From Bacillota bacterium (GTDB lineage Bacteria; Bacillota_A; Clostridia; Peptostreptococcales; Anaerovoracaceae), in contig JAFRWQ010000043.1 in the NCBI GenBank assembly GCA_017437925.1, positions 1 to 9,768 of the forward strand: DNA of 9,768 nt. Direction: 5' to 3'. The notes beneath the pieces were generated by a model. It saw only the letters and a program-made list of their open reading frames with translations. It had not been told where the DNA came from and searched no databases. Shown here piece after piece: positions 7,396 through 9,768 of the stretch; within the stretch, counting starts at the first letter, position 1, and each line of letters opens with the position of its first letter. The position numbers and the translations under genes are program-made.

Positions 7396-8752
7396 GGCGG
7401 TGTTTCTCCTTTATGCAGGCGCGGGCGAAGCCCAGGGCGAAGACGGGGTTTGCGAGGAAGTGGAAGTGAGGGTAGCCGGCGTACAGGGCGGGACCCGAAA
7501 AGACGCAGTCCCAGGTCCTGCCGTCTGCCTTTTCAGCGGTAAAGCCCGCTCCGCAGTCCTCCGAATCCCAGCGGTGGAACTCGTGGGCCCTTATGCTTTC
7601 GCCTTTTTTGCAGAGCATGTTGTCCTCTTTGGCAGTTATCACGGCGTAGCCGAAGCGGGAGAGCCTGCCGCTGTCGAAGCTTTTTCCCTTTATGACTCCG
7701 GCCATGGGGAAGCCCCCTATCGCTTCGGTCAGGTACATGAAGCCTCCGCATTCGGCGATGCAGGGAAGGCCGGAATCAAGGGCTTTACGGACCGAGGAGA
7801 GCATGGAGGCGTTGGACGAGAGGGCCTCGGCGTACAGCTCGGGGTAGCCTCCCCCCAGGTAGAGACCGTCCAGACCTTCGGGCAGAGCGCTGTCCTCAAG
7901 CGGGCTGAAGTACACTGTCTCGGCTCCCAGATCCCTTAAGACCTGCAGGCTGTCCTCGTAGTAGAAGCAGAAGGCCTTGTCCAGGGCGACCCCTATCCTA
8001 AAGCCTTCGGAAAGGCGGGACAGGGCGGGAGGCTCAAATTCCAGGGCGGGAGCGGTCCCGGCCAGTCCGATGATGCCGTCGATATCGAGGGAGATCTCAG
8101 CCTGAGCGCCCAGCTTTTCAAGCTTTGCGGAAAGGTCCTCCACCTCGGCGGCGGTGACCAGGCCCAGGTGCCTGCTCTCAAGGCCGCAGTCCTTCATAAA
8201 GGGCATGAAGCCCAAAGGCTTTACGCGGCCTTCAAAGCGGCGTCCGATATCCTCCGCCAGGACCTCGTAGACGCGCTGCGAACAGCGGTTAAGGATGACG
8301 CCCTTTATTCCGCTGTCTTCGGTGAAGTCGAGGAAGCCTTTGATCACCGCTTCGACGGAAAGCGAGGCTCCTTTCGCGTCGACGACCAGTATGACCGGAG
8401 TCTTCGTGATGCCCGCGATCTCGCTTGTGCTCGCTTTGAGCGACGCGAGGCCCAGGCCGTCGTAATAGCCCATCACGCCTTCGATGACGCTTATGCCGCG
8501 GCCTTTGCCGTTCTTCGCCAGCGCGTATTTCAGTGTATCGCCGTCAAAGAAATACGAGTCGAGATTGCTGCCGGCCTTGCCGCATATCCTGCCGTGGAAC
8601 ATGGGGTCGATGTAGTCTGGACCGCACTTGAATGGCGCGACTTCAAGGCCTCTGTCTGTCAGGGCCTGCATGAGGGCGCAGCTTACGGTGGTCTTTCCGC
8701 AGCCGCTGCCGCTGCCCGCTATGAGTATTCTGGGGATCGTAGTTTTCGCCAT
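7370..8752 (-). CDS. cbiA: Cobyrinate a,c-diamide synthase CbiA
   Basis: Amidates the a and c side chains of cobyrinate (hydrogenobyrinate in the aerobic route) using glutamine and ATP in the cytoplasm. The 460 residues match the usual length. The N-terminal ATPase half (about 1-240) carries the P-loop GSGSGCGKTT (13-22), the substrate-loop motif KCGPDYIDPMFH (42-53) and EGVMGYYDG (91-99). The C-terminal class I glutamine amidotransferase half (about 250-450) has LGGGYPELY (299-307), nucleophile Cys335 in ECGG, the CbiA motif RAHEFHRW (388-395) and the likely catalytic His429 in GYPHFHF. The ATG at 8752 is preceded by AAGGA seven bases upstream, inside the end of the ABC gene. The last residues, rich in His, Arg and Lys, overlap the start of cbiC-cbiD by 26 bp out of frame. 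Identification is very secure; the only alternative is the aerobic-type CobB of the same family, which the anaerobic neighbours argue against. Confidence 0.97.
   Translation of the reverse strand: MAKTTIPRILIAGSGSGCGKTTVSCALMQALTDRGLEVAPFKCGPDYIDPMFHGRICGKAGSNLDSYFFDGDTLKYALAKNGKGRGISVIEGVMGYYDGLGLASLKASTSEIAGITKTPVILVVDAKGASLSVEAVIKGFLDFTEDSGIKGVILNRCSQRVYEVLAEDIGRRFEGRVKPLGFMPFMKDCGLESRHLGLVTAAEVEDLSAKLEKLGAQAEISLDIDGIIGLAGTAPALEFEPPALSRLSEGFRIGVALDKAFCFYYEDSLQVLRDLGAETVYFSPLEDSALPEGLDGLYLGGGYPELYAEALSSNASMLSSVRKALDSGLPCIAECGGFMYLTEAIGGFPMAGVIKGKSFDSGRLSRFGYAVITAKEDNMLCKKGESIRAHEFHRWDSEDCGAGFTAEKADGRTWDCVFSGPALYAGYPHFHFLANPVFALGFARACIKEKHRHERDHQPR
7406..7412 (-). promoter_or_regulatory. Ribosome binding site of the cbiC-cbiD fusion gene
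   Basis: AAAGGAG on the minus strand, ten bases before the ATG at 7395 and inside the cbiA coding sequence. It supports a start within cbiA and hence the 26-bp overlap. Confidence 0.7.
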
Positions 8753-9768
8753 GTCTTGTTCCTTAGATCAGGTATCTCATCAACGCAGGCCGCGATCGCG
8801 AGGCCTTCTTCCTCTGCGGCTTTCAGCAGCTTTTCGCTTAAGCGCTTTAAGACCGGGTCTTCGGGAAGGCCTGTACATATCACTGTTTCGCAGCTTTTCA
8901 GCTCTGCCAGCGCTCTTGAAAACGCTTCATTTTCAAGGCTCGAGGGCTCGATGCCTGCATCCGGGCCGTCGGGCCGCTCGGCGAGATCATCCTGCCCGTA
9001 CGAATACCCGAGGCTTACAGCCGAGACGGCGAGGCGCTCTGCGACCGCCAGGTCCGCGCTTCCTTCCCTCAAGACTCCGCAGGAGAAGGGCAGGGCCCTC
9101 CTCTGAAGCTCCCTGAACAGGGGTATCCCGCTTCCCGCCCCGCTGACCACGAAGACCCTCGCTTTGCCCTCGGCCTTTGGAAGCTCCACGCTGCCGAACA
9201 GGGGGTCGTAGGAGCCCCTTTCGATCCCGAAAAGCTCCTCCGCGGCGCCTTCGGTCATGATCTTCCCGGGGCTCTGAGGTTTCGAAACTCCGTCCTCCCT
9301 GACCTTCATCAGGAGGTCGGAGACCTTTGACGCCAGGTCTATCTCGTGAAGCGACATGAGAATGGCGGTGTTCTTGTCCTTCGCCATGGTCCGCAGTATT
9401 TCAAGCAGCTCGATCTTGTACCTTATGTCCAGGTAGGCGGTGGGCTCGTCCAGTATCAGAAGCTCCGGCTCCTGGCAGATGGCCCTGGCCAGCAGCACCC
9501 TCTGCTTCTGGCCGTCGGAGAGGGTGGAGAAGTCCTTATCGGAGAGCTCCGACGCCCCGACCCGTTCCAGGGCTTCATAGGCGATCCTCCTGTCTTCGGC
9601 GTTGAGCCTTCCCAGCATGCCCGTGTAGGGGTAGCGTCCCATGCTGACCAGCTCAAAGCAGCTGATGAGGCGGGGGGCCACCCTGTCGGTCAGCACCAGG
9701 GCGACGCGCCTTGCGGTCTCTTTGGGCGAGAGGCTCTTAAGGTCCTTTCCCCCGATGTAAACGCTGCC
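8719..9768 (-). CDS. FecE/BtuD-type ABC transporter ATPase with extra C-terminal domain (5'-partial)
   Basis: Energises import of a metal chelate, here most likely a corrinoid, through a membrane permease whose gene is not in the window. The reading frame stays open to the window edge, so the N-terminus and Walker A are missing; 349 residues are visible. A GTG lies 24 codons in, but the in-frame residues before it fit the family, so it is not the start. Visible residues: Q-loop region VLTDR (25-29), the FecE-like stretch VSMGRYPYTG (41-50), signature LSDGQKQRV (83-91, Asp where most ABC proteins have Gly), Walker B LLILDEP (103-109), D-loop and switch His141. From about residue 203 a second alpha/beta domain of about 145 residues begins with VFVVSGAGSG. 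From memory, similar tails occur on some archaeal and clostridial corrinoid/iron ATPases; their function is unknown to me. The 3' end overlaps cbiA by 34 bp. Corrinoid specificity is inferred from context; an iron or siderophore substrate is possible. Confidence 0.88.
   Translation of the reverse strand, partial: GSVYIGGKDLKSLSPKETARRVALVLTDRVAPRLISCFELVSMGRYPYTGMLGRLNAEDRRIAYEALERVGASELSDKDFSTLSDGQKQRVLLARAICQEPELLILDEPTAYLDIRYKIELLEILRTMAKDKNTAILMSLHEIDLASKVSDLLMKVREDGVSKPQSPGKIMTEGAAEELFGIERGSYDPLFGSVELPKAEGKARVFVVSGAGSGIPLFRELQRRALPFSCGVLREGSADLAVAERLAVSAVSLGYSYGQDDLAERPDGPDAGIEPSSLENEAFSRALAELKSCETVICTGLPEDPVLKRLSEKLLKAAEEEGLAIAACVDEIPDLRNKTWRKLRSPEYS
8760..8764 (-). promoter_or_regulatory. 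Ribosome binding site of cbiA
   Basis: AAGGA on the minus strand, seven bases before the ATG at 8752 and inside the 3' end of the ABC ATPase gene. It supports the 34-bp overlap between the two genes. Confidence 0.65.

Noticed and set aside
9697..9768. The GTG at 9696 as the true start of the ABC ATPase
   Set aside because: The 24 in-frame codons before it (beginning GSVYIGGKDLKSLSPKE) match the region between Walker A and the Q-loop, so the gene continues beyond the window.
152..9768. Cobalamin riboswitch, CRISPR array, tRNA/rRNA gene or insertion sequence
   Set aside because: No intergenic space of useful length exists in this stretch and no corresponding signatures were seen; a riboswitch would be expected upstream of the operon, outside the window.

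Overview
The window is almost entirely one minus-strand operon for the anaerobic (early cobalt insertion) route of cobalamin biosynthesis. The sequence is G+C-rich (roughly 60% by eye), with frequent AGG (Arg) and ATA (Ile) codons. The anaerobic-type enzymes CbiD, CbiG and CbiJ point to an anaerobic bacterium. Codon style and gene fusions would fit Synergistota or a related anaerobic lineage, but that is a guess from style, not a demonstrated assignment.

In transcription order (high to low coordinates) the layout is: the 3' part of a FecE/BtuD-type ABC ATPase carrying an extra C-terminal domain (9768-8719, N-terminus and Walker A outside the window); cbiA (8752-7370); a fused cbiC-cbiD (7395-5632); cbiF (5631-4870); cbiG (4868-3825); cbiH with a TTG start (3832-3101); a three-domain cbiJ-cbiE-cbiT fusion (3108-1120); cbiB (1123-152); and the first codons of what may be cobD, the threonine-phosphate decarboxylase (65 downward, cut by the window edge). 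Every junction up to cbiB is an overlap or a gap of at most 1 bp, so the genes are probably co-transcribed and translationally coupled. No promoter, riboswitch, terminator, RNA gene or mobile element was seen. The operon start and any cobalamin riboswitch would lie beyond position 9768.

Together the genes encode the steps from cobalt-precorrin-3 to cobyrinate a,c-diamide: CbiH (3 to 4), CbiF (4 to 5A), CbiG (5A to 5B), CbiD (5B to 6A), CbiJ (6A to 6B), CbiT (6B to 7), CbiE (7 to 8), CbiC (8 to cobyrinate) and CbiA (a,c-diamidation). CbiB then acts late, attaching the aminopropanol arm. CbiL (C20 methylation), the cobaltochelatase (CbiK/CbiX), CbiP and the CobU/S/T/C genes are not in the window. 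The two fusion proteins together carry five successive steps, with CbiD and CbiC flanking CbiJ-T-E, which is the most interesting feature here. I found no clearly undescribed system; the candidates for a second look are the fusions, the ABC protein's C-terminal domain and an excess of the palindrome CTTAAG.
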